In this document: positions 1 to 12,654 of the stretch, in pieces
Numbering within the stretch: the stretch's first letter is position 1
How the letters are laid out: each line of letters begins with the position of its first letter
Origin: Diadophis punctatus similis
Lineage: Eukaryota; Chordata; Lepidosauria; Squamata; Dipsadidae
Length of the DNA stretch: 64,000 nt
Assembly: GCA_023053685.1 (NCBI GenBank)
Contig: JALIGW010000003.1
Location: 51,790,496-51,854,495, forward strand
Direction of reading: 5' to 3'
Program-made: the position numbers and the translations under genes
Notes under the pieces: generated by a model
The model's input: the letters and a program-made list of their open reading frames with translations, nothing else
Databases searched by the model: none
What the model was told of the DNA's origin: nothing

Positions 1-193
1 AAGAAGCTGAATACTTCCTTGCAACAACCATTCTTGAAGAAAATTGAGCTATATAGAGGATCTTCTCTATATAAGCTTTGTATTTATATAGAAATTTATG
101 GAAATAATCATTATAAAAAAGAACGAATAGATTGATCCAGTCCAATCCAATTCTCATTTTCCTGCTTTCACATTGTGAGATATCTATATCATC

Positions 194-197
194 TATC

Positions 198-266
<69 letters not shown>

Positions 267-331
267 CGTCGTCATCGTCTGTCTGCCTGCCTGTCTGTCT
301 GTCTGTCTGCCTGCCTGTCTGTCTGTCTGTC

Positions 332-362
<31 letters not shown>

Positions 363-395
363 TTCCATCCATCCATCCATCTATCCATCCATCTA
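194..395. repeat. Compound tetranucleotide microsatellite
   Basis: Three adjoining tetranucleotide arrays: (ATCT)n to about 264, (GTCT/GCCT)n from about 277 to 362, and (CCAT)n to about 392. Neighbouring blocks differ by single-base changes in the unit, which suggests stepwise conversion of one ancestral array. Open frames across it (poly-LSIY, poly-CLSV) are artefacts of the repeat. Confidence 0.97.
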
Positions 396-896
396 TAAAT
401 CTGCATGTACATTTCCTTTTGCAGAAGATAGATTTGAATAATGATGTCAGTTTATATATGATGTTGAAGAGGTTGAATTAATTAAATATAAAATATTTGC
501 TATTTATACAAACTATGTATAATATATATAAATTATATTATTATTATAAATAGTAAAGCAAAAATCAATTTTTTTTCTATCATGAGAGAAATTGATTGGA
601 GAAATTCATGCACACAACCCACTTATTCAAAATGAGGCATTCAGTATTTTTAATATTTTTTCTTCTGTAAAATTTTTTAAACAATTGCATTTTGCTTCTA
701 AGCAGTTATTGTTCAAGATATTAACAGAGATAGCTGTAATCATTACTTTTAATGCACAGAGAAAATCTATTTGTGACCGATTAAATCAAAATACTCTTGT
801 AATGTTGGGGGGGGGGGATTCTCCTAGAGAGAACCAAGCACAGCTTTTACCATGCTGGAGTTTGGATTATTTATTGTAGCAATTTTAAAAAGATTT
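396..896. other. AT-rich sequence, no gene seen
   Basis: No recognisable element. It contains an 11-base G run at 807-817. The short open frame at 592-879 has no recognisable domain and is treated as chance. Confidence 0.5.
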
Positions 897-1106
897 TTAA
901 AATTCTACATTTATTATTTTTATAAATAACTCAGCACACCTAATATTCCTTCCTTCCTTCTATTTTCCCCACAAACCCCCTGCGGTGAGTTGAGCTGAGG
1001 GATAGTGACTGGTCCAAAGTCAGCAGCCGGTTTTTATGCCTAAAATGGGACTAAAACTCACAGTCTCCTAGTTTCTAGCCTGGAGCCTAGACCAAACTGG
1101 CTCTGA
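897..1106 (-). mobile_element. tRNA-derived SINE, MIR-like squamate family
   Basis: Read on the minus strand, it starts with a tRNA-like head (AGCCAGTTTGGTCTAG, then a degraded box B), followed by a body ending in the phrase type 'cctcac..ggtt', and a tail with AAATAA near 920. The same family occurs at 57166-57391 (minus) and 22493-22950 (plus). The layout, a tRNA head, a core and an L2-type tail, is that of MIR-like SINEs. The exact Repbase name is not known to me. The copy is old, with several indels. Confidence 0.6.
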
Positions 1107-1598
1107 CAGACACATATTAGACCAATTAGAGAGATGAACCAGGAAGCATTTAATTAGGGTAATGGCCATGGATGAGTTTCAGACCTGTGGAATTCAAATT
1201 TTCTCCATTGAGGACAATACATGCAGGCTCTCTTGATCATGCTTCTGTTTTGAAAGTAGATACAACCTTTTATGAGTATTATAAGCACAATAGTTTGTAT
1301 CTATAAAAGGTCTCTCCCTCCCTCCCCTTCTAGTGCAATTAGCAGTCAGCTTAGGGACCTTAGGATATTACTGTAATGGAATTACTGATGAGTTTATATA
1401 TTACTATCTGCTACATATGGTGGGGTCCTTTCTTTGCTTTATACATATATACATCTGCAGTATATTATAAAGAACTGTATTTCAGTTTTGAAATGATCTT
1501 TAGGAGAAAGACTCATCTGAAAACAAATTGGGGAGCTGATAACTGTTACAGGGATATTGCTGTGATGAGTATGTATATGCTTCCCATCATATGTGGTC
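1107..1598. other. Unique sequence, no gene seen
   Basis: AT-rich DNA between a SINE and a MITE. Short open frames, such as the one at 1376-1657, show no domain and run into the MITE. Nothing further is supported. Confidence 0.45.
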
Positions 1599-1606
1599 CC
1601 TTAGAG

Positions 1607-1741
1607 CAGGGGTCTCCAACCTTGGCAACTTTAAGACTTGTGGACTTCAACTCCTAGAATTCCTCAGCCAGCTTTGCTGGCTGAGGAATTCTGGGAGTTG
1701 AAGTCCACAAGTCTTAAAGTTGCCAAGGTTGGAGACCCCTG
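1607..1741. mobile_element. Palindromic hAT MITE, family B, copy 1
   Basis: A near-perfect 135-bp palindrome. The terminal inverted repeat starts CAGGGGTCTCCAACCTTGG and the far end is its reverse complement, with the centre near the TTTGCTGG turn. It is flanked by a perfect 8-bp duplication CCTTAGAG at 1599-1606 and 1742-1749. An 8-bp duplication and CAGGG termini identify the hAT superfamily. It has no coding capacity and would depend on an unseen transposase. The small divergence between arms suggests a fairly young copy. Relatives lie at 50860 and 60501. Confidence 0.93.
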
Positions 1742-1749
1742 CCTTAGAG

Positions 1750-4700
1750 CACACCAGAAAAATCACTGGGTTTTGATTTTTCTCATTTTCCTTGAAGGAA
1801 ACCATCAAATGGCTCCCAAAACCCAGCTCACTGCTCACTGTGGTAATTTTATCAATCTGATTCCATGTCCTCTGTGATCCTCAGAGAGTCCACTGCAAAT
1901 AAGTAACACAATATCTTCACATTGCAAAAGACACCTGGTGTAAATAAAAAAATATGTCAAAAAACCCCCTCCATTAAGATCCCTGCATTAAGATTCCATT
2001 AACTCATTCCAAGGAAACTGAAACCTGGAATTATAACCATGGCCATGCCATCATAGAAAAGCTATTCCTCTACCTTCATCCCTATCCCTGATTCATCATG
2101 ACACAAATATAGCAAATAAAAATCCTGACTGCTGTTTTCAATGGCTAAACATAGAAAGGAAAAAGATTGATAAGTCTAATAATTTAATCGATTCAGTCCC
2201 CAACTAGCAATTATCCCCACATCCCAAACTATGATATTCACTGTTAAAAAGGAACTATGTTACATAGAACAAATGGATCTTGATCTTGAGTCCCACCCTA
2301 CATGTTGAAAACTGCCTCTACACTGAGTGTCTATATGCAATTTAGTGGTGCACTTTAAAGGAAGAAAACAATCTGGCTACTCAGCAAATGCCGGAAATAA
2401 GGTTTTATTTAGCAGTGCTGCTAAAACTTGCTTCAAGAAGAAAATTTTGTTTTTCAACTGAGAAGGCCAACTTTCTGCTATACCGCTTGCCCCTCAGCCA
2501 GTGGCATAAACTGTAGTAAATTGTGACAAGGAAGATCTGTGTTTTATTTGCTTTTTTAACGTAACTAACAGTATACTCAGTGGATTGAGGCATAGAAAGG
2601 ATCAGAATAACAATCCAGTCAATTCTGTTTTTATTAACTTGTATTGATCAAAGTAAAACAAAATATATTACCATGTATACTGGAAATACTATACTATACC
2701 ATTTTAAAACAAATCATTATGTGAACAATAGATTAAAATTTGATTGTACTGAATCATATAGCTCAGTCTTTTAACTGAGTCTATAAAGGCATAATTCAAA
2801 ATATGAAAGAAAATACATTTCTTCAATCCAGAAAGCTGTATCCAGGATGTAGCTTCATTCTAGCTACACATTAATATTTTTACTCTACCCCAGTTCTCTT
2901 AAACTGAGAAATTCCAAATTTTGGCACACAACTTAACTTTATATTTATATTCTTAAATATTAATTTTCTTCTCCATATCTTATTTATAAGAATACAAACA
3001 TTAAGTCAGGATGGGAAAACCAAAATGTAGTTTCAATTATGTGTTAAATACCCTTCAATTTATTGTATCTCCAGCATAAAAGTTTGATCACCAGCCTTTC
3101 TTAAACTTTTTCTGGGATGTCCAGTAAACACGAAATAGCATTTTTAATTAACTAATTGCATTTTAACATTGTAAGACAAATGTCTAATGTTTTTTATACA
3201 TTTAAGGCTAGTGATCACTATAACAGATTATTTCAAAAATTTTGTAAATTCTTACTAGATTTGATCTTAGTAATAGTCTTCAGTTGTTATATAGCTAGAT
3301 TCTGCCAAAATCTTTCCATTTTTTTTAATGTTTTGTTGGTTGCTACATACTAGATCAAAACTATGGGATCAGCAAATGCTTTCATTTACTGCACTAGCTT
3401 TTTTGATAAATCAAATTATTTAGGTAGTGACTCAAAAGCTTTAAGAAACTTTAATACTCATGGATTCTTCTTTTTTTGCCCAAATTCCGTAAAAAGAAAC
3501 AGAATTTAAAAAAAACTTACAAAATTTTAATTAGAGTTAACCTAAAGAATGATTTTCTCATGGAAGCCAGATAAAACTTAAGCCTTTTTCCCCAAATTTT
3601 CCAAATATTTACGCTGCTTTTAAAGTAGGAAAAATAATTAAATGTTGAATAAAATGGGAATCACTTGCCAGGATTTCAGAGGAGTCAAATAATAGCTTCC
3701 TGATGTTCCCATAATGGTTTACATTCAGTATTATTAAAATTCCACATTAAAAAAGGATATAAACTCAGTATTATGAATGGAAATGTGGAAAAGTAACCTC
3801 CCATTTTCTTAAGGAAATCTAAGTTTAGAAAAAAGAAAAGAAAAAACCCCTGGATATATGCCTGTTCCATTAAAAAACATCCTCAATATTTTTCAAACTG
3901 TTTAAAATATCTAAAAGGAATTATCAAAGGAATTCCTTTTAAAGTATAAATCAGTTTAAAAGTAGTATTCATTCTGACCACAGTTATTCTCCCCAAAATC
4001 TCATAAGAATTTTCAACTATCTCATATGATATATGAGGAATAATCTCTGTTATGCAGTTTAAAATATTTAACTCTGCTAACAAATATGTCTGCCTGGGAA
4101 TATTTATTTCAAGGTACTAAACAAGACTTCGAGCAACAGACAAATCCTCATTTTTTTATATACATTTCCATAGATCTATATGATTGAAAGAAAAGTGTAT
4201 TAGATTAGTTAATATGCTGATAGTTTATCATGTTGTAATTCAGGTTTCACAAGTTTAGGTAAAGGTACTTGATAATTATAATAATATCATTTGCTTACAA
4301 TAGCAGGTTATATGTTAAATTCTAGTTACTGTACCTAGATATCTGAACTTTCCTTGGATTGTCTAACACTATAGGATAATAGTTGTAAAGCCATATCAAA
4401 TATAAGAGAAAATAAAATATATCCTCATACAGTTTGAAGATATATCCTGATAGGTAAAGAAACAACACTAACATAATGATCTTAGCTGAGAGAGTAAAAT
4501 ATTACTTTCTGATCCAATTGAGTAGAAACCGAGAACAATCAAATTTTTCCAAAGGATGTACAAACATTTGATCTGCACTTTAATAAAGACTTTTTCTGCA
4601 TCTACAGAAGCCACTACAACTAAGTAAGATGTTCAGATTCAATTTCTAAAATATCTACTAATTCTCTGATATTATCAGAGTCCTGCCTTGTGCTTCCCTT

Positions 4701-4929
4701 TTACTGATGTGTATGCAATAGAAGGAACTATATTCTACAAACTCTGTGCTAGTATTGCTGTGAGAATTTCAGTATCTACATTTAACAAGGATATCAGACC
4801 ATAATTTGTTCTTACCCAGTTTCTACTATTATCTAAGTGTCATAAAACAGAAAAGGGAAACATTCCTTGCACATAAGTCAAATTGTTGTTATATAGGACC
4901 CAAACTTTGTATAAATAATTTCTAAATCC
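1750..4929. other. AT-rich unique DNA, about 3.2 kb
   Basis: No transposon ends, reverse-transcriptase motifs or long open frames are visible. All open frames are under 75 codons and lack domains. The stretch around 2390-2590 is less AT-rich and could be conserved non-coding DNA, but this cannot be tested here. Confidence 0.5.
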
Positions 4930-4937
4930 ATCTAGAC

Positions 4938-5260
4938 CAGAGGTGGGTTCCTCCTGGTTCAGACCGGTTCGCCCGAACCGGTAGTGACCTGCTGGTGATG
5001 TCACGATGATGTCACCGAACCGGATCGGTCGGTGATGGTCCGTGGGTGCCGCCATCTTTTTTTTGAATTTTTTTGAATTTTTTATTTATTTATTTTTCCT
5101 TCTGCGCATGCGCAGAGTTTCCGGCACTGCGCATGCGTCGCCATTTTGTTTTCGGAATTTTAAAAAAAATTCGGGGTTTTTTATACTGTGCATACGCGTG
5201 CGCACCCACGTGGCGCGGGAGGAAGCGAACCAGCACCGAGGTAAGTTGGAACCCACCCTG
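4938..5260 (+). mobile_element. hAT MITE family A, copy 1 (323 bp)
   Basis: Termini CAGAGGTGGGTTCC and GGAACCCACCCTG are flanked by a perfect 8-bp duplication ATCTAGAC at 4930-4937 and 5261-5268. The interior carries CCGGTTCG-type inverted blocks, two TGATGTCA boxes (4996-5003, 5007-5014), a full TGCGCATGCGCA palindrome at 5103-5114, a second partial one at 5128, and GAGGTAAGTT just inside the right terminus. There is no transposase. I use this copy as the plus-orientation reference for the family. Confidence 0.93.
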
Positions 5261-5504
5261 ATCTAGACCATGATCTTTTCCTTTCTTCCTATTTATTTTC
5301 TATCATTCACACTTTTTATGAACAAAAATATTATTAAATAGCTCCATCTCCCTTTGATTCACTTGATGGGATGATAAATGTTTCCTGAATTTAACTTTGC
5401 ATACATTCAGATTACTGCCCCCACTCTGGCAGTAATGCAGTCTATACCTGCATAGACACCTGTAGGCAAACCCCCTAGAATTAATGGTTTGCAATCATTG
5501 TCTG

Positions 5505-6290
5505 CATACATTAAAAAAGGAAAAAGGATGACCCTACCAACTATAGACCCAACAGCCTCCTTAACACAATCAGTAAACTCTGTGCTACAGAGTTTTACAA
5601 CCTACAACAGAAATTCATGGCCTGGAAGGAACAAAAAACAGATGGCAGAGAAGTAAGCTAGCTTTAGGGAAGGTTCGTTTATCTGAGAGTAGCTAGCCCC
5701 TGGGCTGATGGTGCCCACCCCTTTAAGATCTCCTCCCCAGGCAGCCCAACTGCTTTGCAAAAAGCAGCTGTAGAAGCCCTCCAACAAAGCAAACAAAATA
5801 GATAAAGTAATAGAAAGTAAAGAAGCTAAAGTGCTCTGGGACTTTAAAATTCAAGCATCTGCCATACAACACCCCAGATTTAATAATTGTTGATAAAAAA
5901 GACAAAAAAAGTCTAGATAATGGATGTAGTACCTGGAAAGAGCAGAAGAGAAGAGAAAGAATTTGGGGGGGGGGATAACAAACTACAAAAGTAAAGCAAA
6001 TATAGTATTAATAGACACCTTTGGGGAGTGTAATCCTCAAACATCTGGAACATCACTTGAACTCCATTGGCATTGACAAAATCACCATCAGTCAATTGCC
6101 AAAAGATAGCTTTATTTGAAACAGCTTACATCCTGTGATGATACCTTTAACAGCATCAGACAACAACATCTGCCTTTCCCAAGTCCTTGGGAAGGACTCG
6201 ATAGGTGAACAAAAATGCCAAATCCAGTCTGAACATCTGGCTGACTGTGTGATGAACCAAAATAGTAATAACCCACCAGTTAGACATTAC
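5505..6290 (+). mobile_element. Degraded LINE fragment, clade unresolved
   Basis: Around 5512-5600 the plus strand reads KKGKRDDPTNYRPNSLLNT, which matches the conserved NYRPISLL block of non-LTR reverse transcriptase. Downstream, about 6100-6290, lies a 3'-end-like stretch ending in an AATAGTAATAA tail. A segment of that stretch recurs at 6625-6665. The clade (R4-like or other) cannot be decided without a search. The reading frame is broken beyond the short RT block. Confidence 0.5.
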
Positions 6291-6700
6291 TTAATATTGT
6301 TGTGGGGGTTAAGCGCTCTGAAGAAGATGAGAGCTATGCCAGAGGTTCAACCATACTGGATAGGTCTCATCATAGGAGCCAGATGAAGAGTGTCTCTCCC
6401 ATAAACAATATGGTAAGACATAATTTACAGAAACTTATACTGGATCAGTCAACACATTGGTCAACAAGGACAATACTATGTGTTGGAGTTCCTACACATC
6501 TGGCAACAAATGGGCTTCAGGACTTGGGACTGTTGGCTGGGCAACCAGACCAATAGCTGTAGTACTTCTGGGGAAAAAAAGATGTTTACCTGTTGCAAAT
6601 GTACAATGCAATCTTATCTTTAGCACCATCAGACAGCAACATCTGCCTACTTGAGATCCTTCACCTCTGATCCTAAGGAGAGATGGACTTCAATAATATT
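6291..6700 (+). mobile_element. Second copy of the same unresolved LINE, internally deleted
   Basis: The stretch 6355-6560 is similar to the reverse complement of about 46130-46330, with shared blocks such as AGCCAGATGAAGAGTGTCTC and GTCAACAAGGA. From 6625 it resumes the 3'-end sequence also seen at 6150 (cagacaRcaacatctgcct). The simplest reading is a 5' part joined to a 3' end with the middle missing. The open frame over 6135-6654 is not a clean gene. Confidence 0.45.
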
Positions 6701-7659
6701 TGGACTCATCGCATATAGCCTAGAATATCATCAATATGGATTTGGTATTAAACCAAAAGTTAAAAATGCAACATGAATATACTGTATATATAGCTGTAGG
6801 GAAGATTCTTTCCTGGGATTAAAACCTACTTAATATCTTATAACAGTATCATTTCATACTGCCAATTTTTGCAAGGTAATATCACTGTCATATATAAAAT
6901 AGTTTCCCTCTAGTCTCAGGCAAGGAGAAAATTTGATTTTCCTGAAGTAATTCTGGATTAGATAAATAATCAGTTATAATATGAATGCATTACAAATTTA
7001 ATAGCTAACTTCACATTTTACATGAACTGGGATTTTTGGAAGGGTCTAATAATAGTACATGTAACTGAAAATTACTGAAAAGAAATTGAATTTTTAAAAA
7101 TCTTACTACCTAGAACTTATCCAAGAGCAACAGTTAAAACAGCTGACAGTCTTATGCTGTGCTAAGGGACAAAAACATTTTCTGACAAAGAACAGTTCCT
7201 TTTTATTTTTCACAGAGATGTCTTTCTAATTCAATTCATTTTTGGATACCATAGCAACTGTGGAGTAGCTAATGTTGATGGGAATCATATGCTCAAGAAA
7301 GGTGGTAATCTGCTGTCTTTCTTGAGCTGCTCCAACTGAAACATGTAGTTTTTTGTTGAATGTAAGGGAAGTGCAAATTCAGATGTGCAAACTACATGGA
7401 ATCCAAAAAGCAATCTGGTATCATTCAAATAATGAAAATGCTTTTCAATAAAAATTAGATGTTCGTAACATGGCACTATTAAGAAATAATTCTACAAATT
7501 ATTACTGATTATTATTCTTTAATTTTTATTTTTATTTAATTATTTTTATAGTTATTCAAATATTTTACAGTTTAGTTCCAAAACAGCTTTGTAAAGAAAT
7601 AGATTCCATATAGATTCCGTATTTGCATATAACAATAACAGTATCATAATTCTAGACAG
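6701..7659. other. AT-rich unique DNA
   Basis: No repeat ends or coding signal seen. The open frames here are short and have no domains. Confidence 0.45.
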
Positions 7660-7661
7660 TA

Positions 7662-7765
7662 CCGTATATTCCGGCGTATAAGACGACTGGGCGTGTAAGA
7701 TGACCCCCGACTTTTGAGAAGATTTTCCTGGGTTAAAAAGTCATCTTATACGCCGGAAAATACGG
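7662..7765. mobile_element. Short Tc1/mariner-type MITE (104 bp)
   Basis: Inverted termini CCGTATATTCCGGCGTATAA and its near complement TTATACGCCGGAAAATACGG are flanked by TA on both sides (7660-7661 and 7766-7767). A TA duplication with such termini indicates a Tc1/mariner-type non-autonomous element. Its termini are related to those of the larger element at 26402-27046, which has the same GTATAAGACG block. Confidence 0.88.
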
Positions 7766-7767
7766 TA

Positions 7768-8206
7768 ACATAGCTGTTACTTTATTCTTTACAACATGTA
7801 TACCATTTAGAACACCATTTCTAAAAGTTATCTTGTGAGTGAAAATGTAATGTAAGAAAATTGGGTAATATTTTCTTTGTGTGGGTTATGCAGTATCACA
7901 CGAGGAATATGAATTTAAGAGTTTTCTTTTTCTTTTTAACTTAGGCACCATGATTTTCAAAAACAGACGAGCAATGTTTGTGGAAGAGTGAGTAGTAAGA
8001 AGAAAGCCCAGCACTGCAAAAATCACACAAAATAACTGTCACAGCAAAAGTTCAGGATGAAAAGGGCAGTTTCTGTTCCAAAGTTAAATTTGAAATTCAA
8101 GTGAAATGGATCCAGAAAATAATTTTCACCCAAGAATGATGGAATTGGTAAGCAACAATCTGCTTAAATGTATGTTTCTGGAAGGAATGCCCAACCGGCC
8201 TGTTTG
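7768..8206. other. Unique sequence, no gene seen
   Basis: No recognisable element or coding frame. Confidence 0.4.
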
Positions 8207-8494
8207 TTCTGGCCTGTTTTTTGGACCAGAGAAGATGGCAAAGGATTGGTGAAGAGCATGGCAGCGACCAATATCTTCACTTGTGCTGTGGTAGAGCAGA
8301 GAAGATGACGTGTCAGCAAAGACCTCATCAACTTGATGGATGGACAGTATCTATACTTCTATTTTCTGGCATTATTCTTGACAAATGTATATTTTCTTTT
8401 ATGTACACTGAGAGCATATGCACCAAAGACAAATTCCTTGTGTGTCCAATCACACTTGGCCAATAAAGAATTCTATTCTGTTCTGTTCTATTGA
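8207..8494 (+). mobile_element. LINE 3' end (CR1/L2-type) with ATTCT tail
   Basis: The 3' part (about 8370-8494) matches the reverse complement of 47180-47290: 'gagcatatgcaccaaag', 'aattccttgtgtgtccaatc' and 'ggccaataaag', followed by an ATTCT/GTTCT tail. The 5' boundary is uncertain, and the 8207-8340 stretch may be unrelated. The tail here has only a few units, whereas the 47-kb copy has 15 units of AATAG. Confidence 0.65.
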
Positions 8495-11225
8495 AATAGG
8501 GATCCAGTACTTGTATTTGCAGCCAAAAGACGGTCCTGTCTTTTAGGTTGGAAGGTTTTATTTCCCTGCTAAAGAATAACATTCTTTGAGGCACAAGAAT
8601 GACTTTCTCTCCAAGGAAGAATTTATAAATGTCCAAGCAGAACCAGGCAATTCCTCCACAGTATAACAAATTAAGATAGACAAAGTTCAAGTAAGCAGAT
8701 GGCTGTCTGAATCTCTCCAAATGTGGATTCCAACTGACCCATGTGCTCAGTCCAATCCAAGTGATTGTAATGAACAATTCTAATAGTTAAGCAGGATAAA
8801 AATCGAGGGGTATGTTGATATACCCTTATATCTAATTACATTAAACCTTGTTTGTTACTTTAACAAACTTCAATTTTTTATATGGGAGGGATTTAGTGAG
8901 GCTTAATTTTTAGTACATTTGCACAGAATTGCAATGCCAGTCATCCAGTTTGAAGAGATATCTTCAAAGCCTTTGGCAGTCTGCCTTTGTTCTCATCAGA
9001 AATCTTGGCTCCCTCACTGTTCACTCTTAATTCTAGAATTTAATTTACAAAATTGAAGATATCCTTGGGAATTCCATTTGTTCCTGATTGTTATCTTACG
9101 TGTCAGTGTACTCCCATTATTAGGGATTTATTTGGTGAACCACACTTAAACAAACCATGGCCTAGCATGATATGGCAGGCATTACCTGCTTGGTTTTCTG
9201 AAAACATTTTTATAATGTCCTTTCACCAAATACTCCTGTGTAAACCTAGACACAACTAGATAAGAGGATATAGAACAAAAACATCATTAAGAGGCTTTTT
9301 GAAAGTCCAAAGGTTGTGAGTTCATACATACCAGGACATGATTTCTTGGACATGGTTTCCTAAAAAATATAATTAGCTAATTTCAAATCTTGGCCTGATA
9401 CACTGTGGTTTACACACCACAGTGTTATCTTTTAAAGTTATCTAACTTAAAAAGGCATACTAAACATGCCGTATTAACAAAATTTTGGATCCCAGACAAG
9501 ATTTATCAAATTAGACATTGTTTTTTTTTATACTTTCTTTAAAAAAAAGTTCTGTGAGACAAATAAGTCTTCAGTTTTCAAAACAAAACAATTTTTTCAT
9601 CATACTTATTTCAGAACTTTATCAATAATGCTTTTCATCAATATATCAAAATATACAATATACAGAACTGTTGTTGTTTTTTAAATATATATTTCCCTTG
9701 GCTTCTTTTCTTAAAAAAAGCAAATCAGTATTGTAATGGCTACTTTCCAATTCTCACACAAAGGTGCCAATTTCATGGCTAAGCTGCATATTTCTGTTAG
9801 AAGTTCAGCAGTTTCAAATTAATTTAAGAAGGTTTAGGTGGATGTCATCCAGATTTCATGAATAGTTATTTTTTAAATTTTGTTTTTATGGATTAGTCAT
9901 TATTTGCTATATCTATTTCAGAGTTGGTTCAGCTTAGTGCAACTTCCTCCATAGCCAATTTCCTGCTTCTAATATATTTTAAAAAATCATAAGTTACTGC
10001 TACTGTTACTGCTTTTTGCAATATGTCTCAATATATTTTTTCACCTGCCTTATTATCAATTTATATTTATTTTGCCAGAGTGTGCATTCAACTTTCTTTT
10101 TCTCATTTGGACAATTTCTGAAGGAAATCTTCTACACTTTTAAGGCTTCCTTGAAGTTGATTGTTTTCCATGGTGGCATTTTCTTTCCTAATCTAATGTG
10201 TAGTCTAAATTATTGAACTTTTATTGTAATATTAAACTTTACCCTCATTTGTCCGTTTGTTTTTTTAAATGAATCTCGTAATACTTTAAAACCATTTTCT
10301 TTTGAAATCAGCTATGACTTATCAGATGTTATTGCCAGTATTCCAATAAACCACATACATGTTATTCTAACCACTTTATTCATTTGTTGGCTCATTCATT
10401 CATTTCATTCAATTTTTTTTCCTGCCACAATCCATAAGATTCTTGGTAATTTACAAAATGTAGGCAATATTTTACCCCAGTAACTTATATAGAAAAAAAC
10501 CCCACAATAAATTCCTCAGAATAATAAAATCATGATGAGTAATCACTTTCACGAAAGAAAAAAAAATCATGAAAGAATGAATTAAAGTGTAATTACTTTA
10601 ATTATACTCAATCATATTAACTCATCGAACACACATTCATAGTGTCATTTTCAACTGCAAATATTCTGCAGTTTGTAACATTTTTTTTCCTAAATGAAAT
10701 CAGGCAGGGAGGCAGTCTGATTTCAACCAGAAGATAAAATAATGGAGATATTGAAATTTTTTAGAAATGTTGCCATTGTTAATGACATCAATATGTATTT
10801 GCCCGATCTATGTGAGACTAACTTTGAGTCACTTATTTTTCTGAAACTTTCTCCTTTGGATGTCTTCCTATTCCTGAATTTCAAGATCAGCCTCAGCATT
10901 TTGCTGATGTTGGAGAAAATAGTATTATTAAATGACTAGCATGCTGCATTCCTAAAATCATTTACCATTAAAATCAATACTAAATTTTTCGATATGGTGT
11001 GTGAAAGTTACTATGTCTTGCCTGTGTCACTAGAAAGTTACAACAGTGACTCTTTGACCCAATAAACAGCACAAATAGTATTTGTGTGCTAAAAATTGTC
11101 TGAAAGCAAGCAATGAAATTCAATAAGGTCTCCTTACGATCAGTACTTGGATGGGGAAGTACCTGGACTATTCTAAGCTTATTAGAGAGAATATAATCAT
11201 AACAAATATATCATTATATAGTATG
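8495..11225. other. AT-rich unique DNA, about 2.7 kb
   Basis: No mobile-element ends or coding signal recognised. A perfect 10-bp inverted repeat (ACACTGTGGT / ACCACAGTGT, 6-base loop) lies at 9400-9425. The rest is low-complexity AT-rich sequence. Confidence 0.45.
9400..9425. repeat. Short perfect hairpin
   Basis: The 10-bp arms at 9400-9409 and 9416-9425 are exact reverse complements, with a 6-base loop. It could be the collapsed remnant of an old MITE, or chance. Confidence 0.6.
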
Positions 11226-11236
11226 TATAGCTGTGT

Positions 11237-11253
11237 GCACGCACGCATGCACG

Positions 11254-11300
<47 letters not shown>
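11237..11300. repeat. (GCAC)n-(GC)n-(AC)n microsatellite
   Basis: A GCAC-type array passes through a short alternating GC block into about 20 AC units. Alternating purine-pyrimidine DNA of this kind can adopt Z-DNA, as known for (GC)n and (AC)n. Confidence 0.96.
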
Positions 11301-11303
<3 letters not shown>

Positions 11304-12646
11304 CAACAATCACTGACTGCAAAATACTGCCTATGTAGATTGTATAATCTTTTGCAATTCAGGGAACATGTCAAGGATTTGATGTTTAAACATGCTCAGA
11401 GAAGGAAGTCCTGGACTTTGCAGGATGATAGAAAATCTGTAACACTTTGCCTATTGAGTTGGCTGTCTACACAATGCAAAGGTCTTTTAATCTGTTAATC
11501 TTCCTCTGTTTCCAAAGCTGAACTCAGAGCAACCCGGAGATGGAGATCTCAGACTGACTGGCAGCAGCAACCGGTCAAACCCACTGGTGCTGGCAGCTAA
11601 TCCAGAGACACATTGTTCAGCCGAGATCATTTGCACTGAACTGAGTTTCCGTCCATTGTTTCAGGAGGGGATACAATGAGGTGTGTGACAGCAGGGAATC
11701 AGCTGAGTTACATATTAGCTGCATTCAGCATGCTTGGTTGATGTTTAGCTTAAAGACCATGTGAGTTTTTCCCCCTGATGTGCTGGCTAATGAAATGAAT
11801 TCTTGGAACACCAGACTGGATAATTGTCTTCTATTACTCATGAATATCTCACAAAGGAAAAGACTCTGATCCCAATGATGGATTTATTTTATCCACATTA
11901 TGGCTTAAAAAAGAAAAGAGACATTGAGTAGATTAATACAAATAATTTGTTGTGTAGCACATCAATTGGTTGTACTGCATTCGGCAGCTGTGTTATTTTA
12001 CCTGAAAGCCACAAAGCCTATTTTTTTTTTGCATCTTATAGTAAGTCGACTTATATACAAGTTTGGCTTCCCATGAATAAGTTGCTCAGCTCTTCCTGTC
12101 AGGAAAAATAGCTAAACAGACCATGTGTCTGATTCCCATATGTGTTTATTGTGACACACAAACAAAGCCAAATTAATAAATAATAAATTGGAAGCCAAAA
12201 GCTTGCATCTGACTCTGGCTTGTAAGAAGAATAAGCTACAGTTTGCATGTCATGGCAAACATTACCACAAAGAGAGATTGAAAGGTTTATGGTCACTGAA
12301 AGCTATGATTATGGTCACTGAATTTAGATTTATAAATGTACAAACAAACAAACAAGCAAACAAACACACAAACATACATATTTCCAGTGCTACAACTTCT
12401 AAGCTGCTTAACTGATTAAAGAACAGTACCATGCTTGCTCCTGTTGAGTGATCAGTTAATTAGAGCCCTTAGATCTGAATAGAAGTGAAAGTTGGACTTT
12501 GAAGAAAGAATATTGATGCTTTTGAATGTCTGTGTCGAAGAAGACTCCAGAGAGGAGGCAGCCAGGAAAACAAACAAATGGATCATTGAACAAATCAACC
12601 CAGAGTTCTCACTCAAGGCATAAATGACCAGGCTCAAATTATTATA
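11301..12646. other. Unique DNA, including a more balanced-composition block
   Basis: No element is recognised. The stretch 11510-11740 is less AT-rich than its surroundings and has no repeat signature, so it is a candidate for conserved non-coding sequence. A short (AAAC)n run lies at about 12342-12372. Confidence 0.4.
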
Positions 12647-12654
12647 CTTTGGAC

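Noticed and set aside
194..395. Microsatellite as a regulatory repeat
   Set aside because: Nothing beyond the repeat itself supports a function.
132..441. Open frames rich in LSIY/CLSV
   Set aside because: They are translations of the tetranucleotide repeat in several frames, not a protein.
8328..8777. 149-codon minus-strand open frame
   Set aside because: It runs across a LINE 3' end in the wrong sense and shows no domain. Length alone is compatible with chance in this window.
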